A DNA stretch of 41,662 nucleotides from Desulfobacula sp. (GTDB lineage Bacteria; Desulfobacterota; Desulfobacteria; Desulfobacterales; Desulfobacteraceae): the NCBI RefSeq assembly GCF_021107415.1, contig NZ_JAIOSW010000442.1, positions 1 to 41,662 on the forward strand. Reading direction: 5' to 3'. The notes under the pieces were generated by a model, which saw nothing but the letters and a program-made list of their open reading frames with translations, did not search any database and had not been told where the DNA came from. Position numbers and translations under genes: made by a program. Below are positions 1 to 7,878 of this stretch, piece after piece. Each line of letters begins with the position of its first letter. Position 1 is the first letter of the stretch.

Positions 1-368
1 ATGCCAAAGATGATTTTTTTCATTTCCATGTCCGTGTATTGATTCACACCGCCATTGTACCATATGGAGCCCTCAAGGCCCAGAATATTCAAAGATTTAA
101 ACCGGCGAAGTTTTGCATGAATATTCTCACATCCCACAGGGTTGGATGGTGTGTAACGGATATCGTGGTTTCCTTTTACATACAAGAGAGGTTTATCAAG
201 CCTGTCCCTTAAAAACGAGAGGTATTCCGGGGCCAGGTCGCCACAGGAGATGATGAGATCCACAGGTTCAAGGGTTTTGTTTTCAACCATTTGAGTTAAT
301 GATTTGTCAACAAAATCCGAAACCGTCAGGATTCTTATATTGTGAGGTGTTGTCGAATTTGTCTTCAT
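1..368 (-). CDS. Metallophosphoesterase, C-terminal part beyond the window
   Basis: The reading frame is open from an ATG at 368-366 to the window edge, so about 122 N-terminal residues are visible. Near residues 41-49 is the metal motif SCGDLAPEY, and near residues 66-69 is GNHD, both diagnostic of calcineurin-like metallophosphoesterases. The N-terminal motif is VSDFVD rather than DxH, a variant I associate with a bacterial subfamily that begins ILxxSDxV, so it is probably not damage. The start overlaps the stop of the upstream permease in an ATGA arrangement, which implies translational coupling to the amino-acid transporter operon. The substrate cannot be told from sequence; the family cleaves phosphomono- or diesters. 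The missing C-terminus should carry the remaining GHTH-type metal ligands. Confidence 0.82.
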   Translation of the reverse strand, partial: MKTNSTTPHNIRILTVSDFVDKSLTQMVENKTLEPVDLIISCGDLAPEYLSFLRDRLDKPLLYVKGNHDIRYTPSNPVGCENIHAKLRRFKSLNILGLEGSIWYNGGVNQYTDMEMKKIIFG

Positions 369-1057
369 TCCCTTCTTAGATGGGCAAACCATCTGATTTC
401 CAGCTTTTTTATCAGCCAGATAATTATAAAGGTAATGGCCATATAAAAGACCGCTGCCGTAAGAAAGGCCTCATAGGGACTATAGTATCTTGAATTGACG
501 ATTCGGGCAGCACCTGTAATATCAATGATGGTGATGACACTGGCAAGGGAACTGCCATGGAGCATGAAAATAATTTCATTGCTGTATGTGGGCAAAGCTC
601 TTCTGAATGCACTGGGCAGGATAATTCTGCGGAATCTTAAAAAATTTGACATCCCGGCTGCCTTGGCTGCTTCTACCTCCCCATGGGGGGTGTTCTCAAT
701 GGCACCCCGGATAATTTCTATTGTATAAGCACAGGTATTCAGGGTAAAGGCAAAAAGGGCACAAAAATAAGCCTCTTTAAAAAAAAACCATAAAAAAGAA
801 GCTTTTATGGGTTCAAACTGGCCCATGCCATAGTAGATGATAAACATCTGAACCAGAAGGGGTGTGCCCCTGAAGCAATAGACATATGCCTGGATAGGGC
901 CTGAAACAGCTAAGTTTTTTGATGTCCTGAGCACTGCCAGGGGAACGGCAAAGATCAATCCGATGACCAGAGAAATTGATACCAGGATCAGGGTGTTTTT
1001 AAGACCTTCAAAATAAATATCTAAATTTCCAAATATAATTGAAAAATCCATGGTCAA
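365..1057 (-). CDS. Polar amino-acid ABC transporter permease (HisM/GlnP type)
   Basis: This 230-residue inner-membrane protein has the expected length and hydrophobic pattern of a His/Glu/Gln/Arg permease. Its first membrane segment (GLKNTLILVSISLVIGLIFA) resembles the family start, and the EAA loop contacting the ATPase is visible as EVEAAKAAGMSNFLRFRRII around residues 127-146. It overlaps the preceding permease by ATGA (1054-1057) and the following metallophosphoesterase by ATGA (365-368). The neighbouring permease, binding protein and ATPase supply all parts of one importer. The solute is probably a basic or polar amino acid because of the family and the adjacent dipeptidase, but specificity is not readable from this subunit. 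Confidence 0.93.
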   Translation of the reverse strand: MTMDFSIIFGNLDIYFEGLKNTLILVSISLVIGLIFAVPLAVLRTSKNLAVSGPIQAYVYCFRGTPLLVQMFIIYYGMGQFEPIKASFLWFFFKEAYFCALFAFTLNTCAYTIEIIRGAIENTPHGEVEAAKAAGMSNFLRFRRIILPSAFRRALPTYSNEIIFMLHGSSLASVITIIDITGAARIVNSRYYSPYEAFLTAAVFYMAITFIIIWLIKKLEIRWFAHLRRE

Positions 1058-1743
1058 TCCTTTATGATCCCGGCACTGTATTTGTTATTGAGCCAGTTTA
1101 AAATCAGGATGGAAATTGAAGTTAAAATCAGATAATTGATGGCTACAACTGAATAGAAGGTAAAGGGCATGCGGGTTGCCCCTGCTGCAAGGGCTGCCAT
1201 CCTGACCATATCGTTCAGCCCGATAATGGATACAAGGGCTGTGGTTTTCATCAGGACCAGCCAGTTGTTACCAAAACCGGGAATGGCATGGCGGACCATC
1301 TGGGGCAGTAAAATTCTTGAAAATACCTGGAAACGGGACATACCGTAAGAGTATCCGGCCTCAAGCTGCCCGTCTGGAACCGCTAATATAGCCCCCCTGA
1401 AGGTTTCAGCCATATAGGCTCCAAAGATAAATCCAATGGTGGACACACCCGCAACAAACGGGTTGATGTCAATATACTCTTCATATCCTACCATGGGACC
1501 GAGCTGGTTGATCAATACCTGACCGCCAAAGAAGATCAGCAGCATGAGAACCAGGTCCGGGATGCCCCTTATAACGGTTGTATAAGCCGTGGCTGCCATA
1601 TTCAATGGCCGGGAGCCAGATAGCTTTGCAAGGGCAGTGATAATGCCTAAAAACATCGCAATCACAAGGGAAGCAAGGCACAATTCTATGGTGAGAATTG
1701 TGCCTTGCAGTATACTGGGTCCGTATCCTTGAAGATTAAGCAT
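1054..1743 (-). CDS. Polar amino-acid ABC transporter permease (HisQ/ArtQ type)
   Basis: This 229-residue permease starts MLNLQGYGPSILQGTILTIE, typical of HisQ/ArtQ proteins. The EAA loop is seen as QLEAGYSYGMSRFQVFSRIL followed by PQMVRHAIPGFGN near residues 125-160. It would pair with the next gene to form the heterodimeric membrane pore. Its ATG shares one base with the stop of the binding-protein gene (TAATG at 1741-1745), and its own stop overlaps the next start by four bases, so these genes are translated as a unit. No frameshift or missing segment is seen. Confidence 0.93.
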   Translation of the reverse strand: MLNLQGYGPSILQGTILTIELCLASLVIAMFLGIITALAKLSGSRPLNMAATAYTTVIRGIPDLVLMLLIFFGGQVLINQLGPMVGYEEYIDINPFVAGVSTIGFIFGAYMAETFRGAILAVPDGQLEAGYSYGMSRFQVFSRILLPQMVRHAIPGFGNNWLVLMKTTALVSIIGLNDMVRMAALAAGATRMPFTFYSVVAINYLILTSISILILNWLNNKYSAGIIKD

Positions 1744-2522
1744 TACTCTCCATATACGTTAAAGTCAAAATATTTATCCTGAATTTTTTTATAGGTTCCG
1801 TCTGCACGGATCTTGTCAATGGCGGCATTCAGTATGTTCACAAGCGCCGTATCCTGTTTTCTGCAGGCAATTCCCGCGCCAACACCAAACCATTTGGGAT
1901 CGACTAAGTCGGGACCGGTAAACTCAAAGTTTTTGCCTTCGGGTTTTTGCAGGAAACCGTCTGAAGCTGCAATGCTGTCCGCAAGGAATAATTCGATTCT
2001 TCCGGCTATAATATCAAGGTATATCTCATCCTGGGTACCGTATCTTTTAACAGTGACGTCGCTGCCGTAATTATCTGTCAGGTATTTATCATGGATGGTG
2101 GCTCTTTGAACCCCAATGGATTTGCCTTTGATGGCAGCTTTGGAAAATTCATTCATCAGGCCTTTTTTTACAACAAATTTTGCAGGAGTCTGATAGTATT
2201 TATTGGTAAAGGCAACTTTTCTCTTTCTTTCTTCAGTAATGGACATGGAAGCAATGATACAATCATATTTTCTTGCAAGAAGTGCCGGGATAATACCGTC
2301 CCAGTCCTGGGCAACCAGCACTATTTCAGCACCAGCCGCTTCTACAAGGGCTTTGGCAATATCAATATCAAAGCCGTCCAGTTTTCCGTCAGGTGTAACA
2401 AAACTGAAAGGAGGATAGGCTCCCTCAACACCAATCCGGATTTTTTTCCAGTCTTTGGCAAAGAGAGTTCCTGCTGCAAAAACAATACTTAAAACAACCA
2501 ACATTGATAATAATTTTTTCAT
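1743..2522 (-). CDS. Amino-acid ABC transporter periplasmic binding protein
   Basis: This 259-residue exported protein has a signal peptide at about residues 1-22 (MKKLLSMLVVLSIVFAAGTLFA). The SBP family 3 signature follows, with GVEGAYPPFSFVTPDGKLDGFDIDI split over residues 32-56 and the second-lobe hinge region after residue 110. The paired motifs FDIDIAKAL, DWDGIIPALLARKYD and SITEERKRKVAF are those of Lys/Arg/ornithine or His binding proteins. It captures the ligand for the two permeases downstream. The gene lies 43 bases after the ATPase gene and one base into the next. Putting the binding protein third in the operon is less usual than putting it first. Ligand identity is inferred only. 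Confidence 0.92.
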   Translation of the reverse strand: MKKLLSMLVVLSIVFAAGTLFAKDWKKIRIGVEGAYPPFSFVTPDGKLDGFDIDIAKALVEAAGAEIVLVAQDWDGIIPALLARKYDCIIASMSITEERKRKVAFTNKYYQTPAKFVVKKGLMNEFSKAAIKGKSIGVQRATIHDKYLTDNYGSDVTVKRYGTQDEIYLDIIAGRIELFLADSIAASDGFLQKPEGKNFEFTGPDLVDPKWFGVGAGIACRKQDTALVNILNAAIDKIRADGTYKKIQDKYFDFNVYGE

Positions 2523-2565
2523 ACCGACTCCTTTTTTAAAATCAGGTTAAAATAAAATTCTATAT

Positions 2566-3339
2566 TTATTCGCTTACGGCTATAAATTCCCGAAATCGCT
2601 GGGATTTCGGTGTTTTAAATACTATTGCAGGCTCACCATCTTCCTCAATTATTCCATCGTGCAAAAAGATCACACGGGAAGAGACATTCCTTGCAAATCC
2701 CATTTCATGGGTCACCACGATCATGGTTCTTCCCTCCCGGGCCAGTGTCTGGATAACCTGAAGCACCTCACCCACAAGTTCGGGATCAAGGGCGGAGGTG
2801 GGTTCATCAAAGAGCATGACTTCGGGTTCCATGGCAAGGGCTCTGGCAATGGCGGCTCTCTGCTGCTGCCCGCCGGAAAGCTGTACCGGGTAAGCGTCTA
2901 ACTTTTCTTTTATGCCAACCTTATCCAGATAATACTCAGCTTTTTCAATAGCCTGGGCGCGGGGGATTTTTAAAACATGGATGGGTGCTTCAATAACATT
3001 TTCAAGAATGGTCATGTGGCTCCAGAGATTGAACTGCTGAAAAACCATGGCAAGTTTTGAGCGGATTTTTTCCACCTGTTTGATATCTTTGGGTCTGTTT
3101 ACACCTTTTCGGTTTTTTTCAAGCCCAATTTCTTCTCCGCATACAGTGATTTTCCCGGTGTTGGGCATTTCAAGGAAATTGATGCAGCGCAGCAGCGTAC
3201 TTTTCCCGGACCCGGAAGATCCAAGGATGGAGATGACATCTCCCTTGTTTGCCGTAAGAGAAATTCCTTTTAATACTTCGATATCACCAAAGTTTTTATA
3301 AAGATTTTCAACTGATAATGCTATTTGATTTTTTTCCAT
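2566..3339 (-). CDS. Polar amino-acid ABC transporter ATPase (HisP/GlnQ type)
   Basis: This 257-residue cytoplasmic ATPase has all nucleotide-binding motifs: Walker [10 protein letters not shown] (about residues 36-44), a Q-loop at [11 protein letters not shown], signature LSGGQQQR, Walker [15 protein letters not shown] and the switch histidine in VVTHEMGFA. The insertion between Walker A and the Q-loop ([19 protein letters not shown]) is the one found in HisP-like proteins of basic amino-acid systems. It energises the importer encoded just downstream. A weak promoter candidate lies in the 83-base gap between it and the upstream M20 gene, so it may be transcribed both alone and from the M20 promoter. 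Confidence 0.93.
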   Translation of the reverse strand: MEKNQIALSVENLYKNFGDIEVLKGISLTANKGDVISILGSSGSGKSTLLRCINFLEMPNTGKITVCGEEIGLEKNRKGVNRPKDIKQVEKIRSKLAMVFQQFNLWSHMTILENVIEAPIHVLKIPRAQAIEKAEYYLDKVGIKEKLDAYPVQLSGGQQQRAAIARALAMEPEVMLFDEPTSALDPELVGEVLQVIQTLAREGRTMIVVTHEMGFARNVSSRVIFLHDGIIEEDGEPAIVFKTPKSQRFREFIAVSE

Positions 3340-3388
3340 GAATTCTTGTCACCATCATTAATATTTATTCATGTATATCCCAACTCTG

Positions 3389-3417
3389 CTAGTATTAAGC
3401 TTAAAATTATAAGTCAA
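3389..3417 (-). promoter_or_regulatory. Weak sigma-70-like promoter candidate before the ABC ATPase
   Basis: On the minus strand TTGACT (3417-3412) is separated by 17 bases from TACTAG (3394-3389). The -35 matches five of six consensus bases but the -10 only three. The site lies about 50 bases upstream of the ATPase start, in the gap after the M20 gene. It is suggestive only. Confidence 0.3.
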
Positions 3418-3422
3418 GGTTT

Positions 3423-4610
3423 TTATTCTTTTTTGGTTTTGGCAAACGGGAAGGCGTCCTGCACTTTTTTCTCAAAATTTTTTTGGGTTAAATATATATA
3501 TCCGATTTCTGATAAAATTTTAACGGTTTTTCCCATCTGCTCCAAAGCAAAGGAAGAGATGGCACATTGTGTAAACTCTTTAGAATGGATAACTACATCC
3601 TTTTTTTCTCCGGTAATATTGAAAAAGGCGTGTATTGCAGGAACCTCATAGGTTACATCGCCAAAATCCGAAGAAGCTCTTGATGGTTCCATCCATTCCG
3701 GTTCCATGCCATAGTTTTTTGCAAGTGTCATAAATGCTTTGTTTAACTCATTGTTGGGTTTTCCGGGTTTGTAAGGATGTTTTATTTCTTCTATTGTGAC
3801 GGTTGTGCCTGTCATGAGAGCCGCACCTTTTGCAATATTTTCAAATCGCTCTTTCATGGACAATAAAAAATCCATGTCAAAGGACCGCAGATAAAAGTCT
3901 GCCAGGGCATAGTCCGGGATAATATTGGGCGCCTTTCCACCGTCTTTAATCACACCGTTAATCCTGCATGTTTCAGGAAGCTGGTGCCGCCAGGCATCCA
4001 CACCATTGAACATCAGGCGCACTGCATCCAGCGCATTCAAACCCTTTTCAGGCGCTGCTGCTGAATGAGCAGACTGCCCCTTAAACTCTATTAAAAATTG
4101 CATGATGCCTGCCGATTCCATAGACTGGGATGTGGGGTGATCAGATGGGTGGGCCATAAGAACTATGTCGACATCCGTGAGGGCTCCTGCCTGAATCAGG
4201 TCAATTTTACAGCCCCGCTTCTCTTCGGCTGGTGTACCCATTACAGTAACACTTCCTTTAAGATGGTTTTTTGAAATCAATTCCTTAAGGACAATTCCGG
4301 TGCCAAGGGCAACACCGGCGATCAGGTTATGACCGCATCCATGTCCGATGCCGGGCAAGGCATCATATTCAGACATGACGCAGATATTGGGACGACCTTC
4401 ACCAAACGTCGCATTAAAGGCTGTGTCTAATCCTTTATACTTTTTTTCAACAGCAAACTGCCATTTTTCAAGAAGTTCCACCTGAATCTTACAGGCCAAG
4501 GTCTCTTCTTCGGACAGTTCCGGTGTGTCATGGATCTTTTGAACGATACGTTTAACCTCTTTTAGATAACTATTATAATAACTGCTTATTATGTCTTTCA
4601 ACTTTTCCAT
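3423..4610 (-). CDS. M20 family amidohydrolase / dipeptidase
   Basis: This is a zinc metallo-hydrolase of the M20 family, about 395 residues. The start was set at 4610 because GGAGGG lies six bases before that ATG; a longer in-frame reading to 4748 adds a hydrophobic, family-unlike extension. The block MSEYDALPGIGHGCGHNLIA carries the metal-binding and active-site positions, AEEKRGCK gives the catalytic glutamates and AHPSDH a further ligand. The dimerisation lid sits in the middle. This wording is closest to the AbgB / PM20D2 (ACY1L2) group, whose members cleave aminobenzoyl-glutamate or Xaa-Lys/Arg type dipeptides. Being first in an operon with a polar amino-acid importer fits a role in releasing or scavenging amino acids. 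No signal peptide is present with this start, so it should be cytoplasmic. Confidence 0.88.
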   Translation of the reverse strand: MEKLKDIISSYYNSYLKEVKRIVQKIHDTPELSEEETLACKIQVELLEKWQFAVEKKYKGLDTAFNATFGEGRPNICVMSEYDALPGIGHGCGHNLIAGVALGTGIVLKELISKNHLKGSVTVMGTPAEEKRGCKIDLIQAGALTDVDIVLMAHPSDHPTSQSMESAGIMQFLIEFKGQSAHSAAAPEKGLNALDAVRLMFNGVDAWRHQLPETCRINGVIKDGGKAPNIIPDYALADFYLRSFDMDFLLSMKERFENIAKGAALMTGTTVTIEEIKHPYKPGKPNNELNKAFMTLAKNYGMEPEWMEPSRASSDFGDVTYEVPAIHAFFNITGEKKDVVIHSKEFTQCAISSFALEQMGKTVKILSEIGYIYLTQKNFEKKVQDAFPFAKTKKE

Positions 4611-4934
4611 GTCAGCCCTCCATCCTTTTATAATAACTTGCGAAAACCATTGAGTTAAGGTATTATAATGCCAGCTTGTTGCTACCCAGGTAACAACTGA
4701 GCAAAAAATAATATAAAAGTCAAGCAAATAAATAATTGATTTCCCCAAAAAAAGAAGTCTTTTTTATGAATAATTCTTGCCATTTCAAATTATTATGCTA
4801 AGTATTAATCTCACTTATATGGTATTAATTTTATGTATGAGGGTTTATCGTTATTTAACATGGCTTTTTACGGGATACCGGCCTTAATTAAGGGACTATA
4901 AAAAGTCAAACATTAATTTTTAAGGAGAAAAAAG
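4611..4934. other. Divergent intergenic region between two amino-acid uptake operons
   Basis: This 324-base AT-rich region separates the leftward M20/ABC operon from the rightward ABC operon and must hold both promoters. A TTGACT -35-like box is present on the minus strand at 4723-4718 without a good -10. A TATAAA occurs on the plus strand near 4896 without a well-spaced -35. An AAGGAG ribosome site precedes the rightward gene. No stable hairpin or RNA element is recognised. Confidence 0.5.
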
Positions 4935-5756
4935 ATGAAAAAAGTATTAATCTCATTGTTTGCAATGGCTTTTCTTTTAGTGTCAGCACCTGTATTTGCA
5001 GATGATATTGAATTGGCCAAAAAATCAACCATTGAAACAATTCTTCAAAGCAAACAACTTCGTGTTGGTTTTGAATCCGGGTACCTGCCGTTTGAAATGA
5101 CCAATAAAGATGGTAAATTCATGGGTTTTGACATTGATATGGCAAAAGCGCTTGCCAAATCAATGGGTGTAAAATTTGTTCCGGTAAACACAGCATGGGA
5201 TGGGATTATTCCAGCTCTTGTGACGGATAAGTTTGATATTATTATCGGGGGTATGACCATTACCCAGTCAAGAAACCTTCAGATCAATTTTTCTGATCCT
5301 TACATTGTTGTGGGACAGGCTATTTTGTTGAATAAAAGACTTGAAGGCATCGTTAAATCATACAAAGATCTGAATAATCCAAAATATACCATTGCTTCAA
5401 GACTTGGAACAACCGGAGAACAGGCTGCCCAGAAACTGATCCCAAGGGCAAAGTACAAATCCTATGAAGCGGAAGCAGAAGCAGCCATGGAAGTTATCCA
5501 GGGAAATATAGATGCGTTGATCTATGACCTTCCTTTTATTGAAAAAATGCAGGGTCAGCATGGTGCGGGTAAATCTATTGCACTTAGCACGCCTTTTACC
5601 TATGAACCCCTTGCAATGGCCATCAGAAAGGGTGATCCTGACTTCATGAACTACCTGAACAATTTCTTGCGTCAGTATAAAGGTGACGGACTGTGGCAAA
5701 GATCCTATGACAAATGGTTAAAAAGTTCCGACTGGTTTGATAAGGTTGCAGAATAA
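4935..5756 (+). CDS. Amino-acid ABC transporter periplasmic binding protein (second system)
   Basis: This 273-residue exported SBP family 3 protein has a signal peptide at residues 1-22 ending in APVFA. The ligand-lobe motifs are RVGFESGYLPFEM, FMGFDIDMAKALA, AWDGIIPAL and GGMTITQSRNLQINFSDPY. Downstream, ASRLGTTGEQAAQKL and the second-lobe region support a complete fold. The ATG follows TAAGGAG by eight bases. It starts the rightward operon and is separated from the permease by a strong hairpin terminator, which probably makes the binding protein more abundant than the membrane parts. It differs in sequence from the binding protein at 1743-2522, so the two systems are not a recent duplication. 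Confidence 0.93.
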   Translation: MKKVLISLFAMAFLLVSAPVFADDIELAKKSTIETILQSKQLRVGFESGYLPFEMTNKDGKFMGFDIDMAKALAKSMGVKFVPVNTAWDGIIPALVTDKFDIIIGGMTITQSRNLQINFSDPYIVVGQAILLNKRLEGIVKSYKDLNNPKYTIASRLGTTGEQAAQKLIPRAKYKSYEAEAEAAMEVIQGNIDALIYDLPFIEKMQGQHGAGKSIALSTPFTYEPLAMAIRKGDPDFMNYLNNFLRQYKGDGLWQRSYDKWLKSSDWFDKVAE

Positions 5757-5781
5757 TCATTTGATATAAATGTTTTTTTTG

Positions 5782-5816
5782 GGCCGACAGGAAAATTTCT
5801 TGTCGGCCTTTTTTTT
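5782..5816 (+). terminator. Rho-independent (attenuating) terminator after the binding protein
   Basis: GGCCGACA (5782-5789) pairs with TGTCGGCC (5801-5808). The stem extends inward through G-T, G-C and A-T to about 11 pairs with a four-base loop, and eight T follow (5809-5816). It sits between the binding-protein and permease genes of one operon, so partial read-through is likely. Confidence 0.88.
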
Positions 5817-5849
5817 GATTACGCTAAGATTTAAGGTTTAATAAAATAG

Positions 5850-6866
5850 ATGGACTCAAAAATATCCAATATTCAAAGATTGAGTAATCCGACTGCCTAT
5901 TCGTTTTCAGTGGCAGGTTTTGTTGCATTGATGCTGCTGATGGTCGGCTCAGTATACTATGCAACATCAACGGTTGACTATATCTGGAGATGGTACAAGG
6001 TTCCCAAATACTTTATGTATATTGAGACAGTGACCATCTGGGCAGACTCCAATGGTGAAGTAAAAGAAATCAAGGCAAATGGTGATAAGTTTGATGTGAT
6101 TATCACAGATGACTTAGGCGATCACACCTATACAGTACCTAAGGGCTCATTTGATCTTGATGAAGGGGATTTTACATCACCGGGAGATAAGATTGCCGAA
6201 TATGAAGGCGGTTGGAAGCCTGGGCTGCTGGCAATTGGTTTATGGATCACAATGAAAATCAGTTTTATCTCAACTATTCTGGGAATTTCTCTGGGAATTA
6301 TAGGCGGCGTGGCAAGGGTGTCAGACACCCCGATTTTAAAATGGACTGCCATTACCTATGTGGAAATTATTCGGGGGTCTCCGTTGCTGGTCCAGATCAT
6401 GATTGCCTATTTTGTCCTGGGTACCACGATTAATAAAATTCTTATGATGAACGGTCTTCCCAAGTTAGATCCTGAGTGGTACGGCATTGCAGCGCTTTCT
6501 GTTTTTACCGGGGCCTATGTGGTGGAGATTGTCCGAGCCGGAATCGGGGCCATTCATACAGGGCAGGTGGAAGCTGCCCGGTCAGCCGGTATGACCTATT
6601 TTCAATGCATGTATCATATTATTCTTCCCCAGGCATTGAAAACCATCCTGCCGCCCCTGGCAGGCCAGTTTATCAATTTGATAAAAGATTCCTCCCTTTT
6701 GGGTATGATTTCCATCAGGGAATTGACCAAGGCAACCCGTGAAGGTATTACCACCAGTCTTCAGACATTTGAATTATGGATTCTGTGCGCCATTCTTTAT
6801 CTGATGATAACCTTTACACTTTCCATGTGTGTACAATATCTGGAACGGAGGACTTCGACAGGATGA
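5850..6866 (+). CDS. Amino-acid ABC permease with an extra exported domain
   Basis: This 338-residue permease is about 100 residues longer than the usual 220-240. Residues 17-40 form an added membrane segment. About residues 45-125 then form a polar segment ([40 protein letters not shown]) predicted to lie outside the inner membrane before the normal core begins at [19 protein letters not shown]. The EAA loop [20 protein letters not shown] and [16 protein letters not shown] are normal. The gene overlaps the ATPase by ATGA (6863-6866). Only one permease is encoded, so the pore should be a homodimer. The added segment could contact the binding protein or the envelope; its role is unknown. Confidence 0.9.
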   Translation: MDSKISNIQRLSNPTAYSFSVAGFVALMLLMVGSVYYATSTVDYIWRWYKVPKYFMYIETVTIWADSNGEVKEIKANGDKFDVIITDDLGDHTYTVPKGSFDLDEGDFTSPGDKIAEYEGGWKPGLLAIGLWITMKISFISTILGISLGIIGGVARVSDTPILKWTAITYVEIIRGSPLLVQIMIAYFVLGTTINKILMMNGLPKLDPEWYGIAALSVFTGAYVVEIVRAGIGAIHTGQVEAARSAGMTYFQCMYHIILPQALKTILPPLAGQFINLIKDSSLLGMISIRELTKATREGITTSLQTFELWILCAILYLMITFTLSMCVQYLERRTSTG

Positions 6867-7594
6867 TAGAAGTAAAAAATATATATAAAACATTTTACGT
6901 TCCCCACGAGGTCAAAGCCCTTGTAGATGTTTCAAATGAAATTAAAGCCGGGGAAGTGGTGGTTGTGATAGGGCCTTCAGGCTCAGGCAAGAGTACTTTT
7001 TTGCGATGCCTGAATCGTCTGGAAACAGCGGAGCAGGGACAGATCCTCGTGGAAGGTGTGGATATTTTTGATCCAAAAACCAATATCAATAAAGTACGGG
7101 CTGAAATGGGGATGGTGTTCCAGTCTTTTAACCTGTTTCCCCATCTGTCCATCCTGGGAAATGTGACAATTTCCCAAAAACTGGTTAGGAAAAGAAGTAA
7201 AAAAGAGCGTGAAGAAAAAGCCATGGCCATTCTTGAAAAAGTTGGCATAGCCGATAAAGTCAAAGCCTATCCTGCCAATCTTTCAGGCGGACAGCAACAG
7301 CGCGTGGCCATTGCAAGGGCTCTTGCAATGGATCCTAAGATCATGTTGTTTGATGAACCCACATCTGCCCTTGATCCTGAAATGATCGGAGAGGTTCTGG
7401 ATGTGATGAAAACCCTTGCAAATGAAGGTATGACAATGGTTTGTGTCACCCATGAAATGGGATTTGCAAGGGAAGTGGGGGACCGCGTGATTTTCATGGA
7501 TGAGGGCCGGATCGTTGAACAAGGAACCCCGGAACATTTTTTTGTCAATCCTGAACACGACCGGACAAAGCTTTTCTTAAAGCAGATTTTGTAG
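6863..7594 (+). CDS. Amino-acid ABC transporter ATPase (GlnQ type)
   Basis: This 243-residue ATPase begins [20 protein letters not shown]. The frame stays open upstream to 6776, but the start at 6863 matches the family and makes an ATGA overlap with the permease stop. Motifs are Walker [11 protein letters not shown]-loop [11 protein letters not shown], signature [10 protein letters not shown], Walker [15 protein letters not shown] and the switch His in CVTHEMGFA. It completes the second amino-acid importer. A rho-independent terminator follows 27 bases after the stop, ending the operon. Confidence 0.94.
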   Translation: MIEVKNIYKTFYVPHEVKALVDVSNEIKAGEVVVVIGPSGSGKSTFLRCLNRLETAEQGQILVEGVDIFDPKTNINKVRAEMGMVFQSFNLFPHLSILGNVTISQKLVRKRSKKEREEKAMAILEKVGIADKVKAYPANLSGGQQQRVAIARALAMDPKIMLFDEPTSALDPEMIGEVLDVMKTLANEGMTMVCVTHEMGFAREVGDRVIFMDEGRIVEQGTPEHFFVNPEHDRTKLFLKQIL

Positions 7595-7621
7595 ATAAGA
7601 ATCCATATAAGTTGAGCCAAA

Positions 7622-7650
7622 AAGCCTGGAATTTTTTTCCAGGCTTTTTT
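7622..7650 (+). terminator. Rho-independent terminator of the second ABC operon
   Basis: AAGCCTGGA (7622-7630) pairs with TCCAGGCTT (7638-7646) around a short AT-rich loop and is followed by T residues to 7650. It lies immediately after the ATPase gene and before an unrelated kinase gene. Confidence 0.88.
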
Positions 7651-7734
7651 ATGGTCTACTTAATTTAATGTCAATTCCGCTTATGATACTTTTTTCAGTT
7701 GACCATCATTCCTGAAAATTAATTTGCTATATAC

Positions 7735-7748
7735 TACAATATATTGTA
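7735..7748. promoter_or_regulatory. 14-bp palindrome upstream of the hybrid kinase
   Basis: TACAATATATTGTA is a perfect 14-bp palindrome about 130 bases before the kinase start. Its size and position fit a dimeric repressor operator or part of a promoter (TACAAT resembles a -10), but no well-placed -35 was found. AT-rich palindromes of this size also arise by chance. Confidence 0.3.
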
Positions 7749-7757
7749 AATTGGTTT

Positions 7758-7804
7758 TTCACCTTTTCACGGGTGCAAAGGTGAACTCGTATTGTTAAAA
7801 ATAC
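7758..7804 (+). promoter_or_regulatory. Two small hairpins in the kinase mRNA leader
   Basis: TTCACCTTT (7758-7766) pairs with AAAGGTGAA (7777-7785), giving a nine-pair stem with a ten-base loop. It is followed directly by GTATT (7789-7793) pairing with AATAC (7800-7804). Both lie in the untranslated region before the hybrid kinase. There is no T run, so they are not clear terminators. No known riboswitch motif is recognised. Confidence 0.3.
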
Positions 7805-7878
7805 AAAACCCATAGTTTGATATAATTCAAAAAAAGGATGTTTGTTCGGCCTAAAGTCTCATTTGGAGGGAACCAACC

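Noticed and set aside
1..368. Loss of the DxH motif in the metallophosphoesterase as damage
   Set aside because: The SDxV variant is, to my knowledge, normal in this bacterial subfamily, and the GDL and GNHD motifs are intact.
4611..4748. An N-terminal extension of the M20 enzyme
   Set aside because: The added 46 residues are unlike the family, and a strong ribosome site lies just before the internal ATG at 4610.
6776..6862. An N-terminal extension of the second ABC ATPase
   Set aside because: It lies within the permease gene in another frame; the ATG at 6863 gives the family N-terminus and an ATGA overlap.
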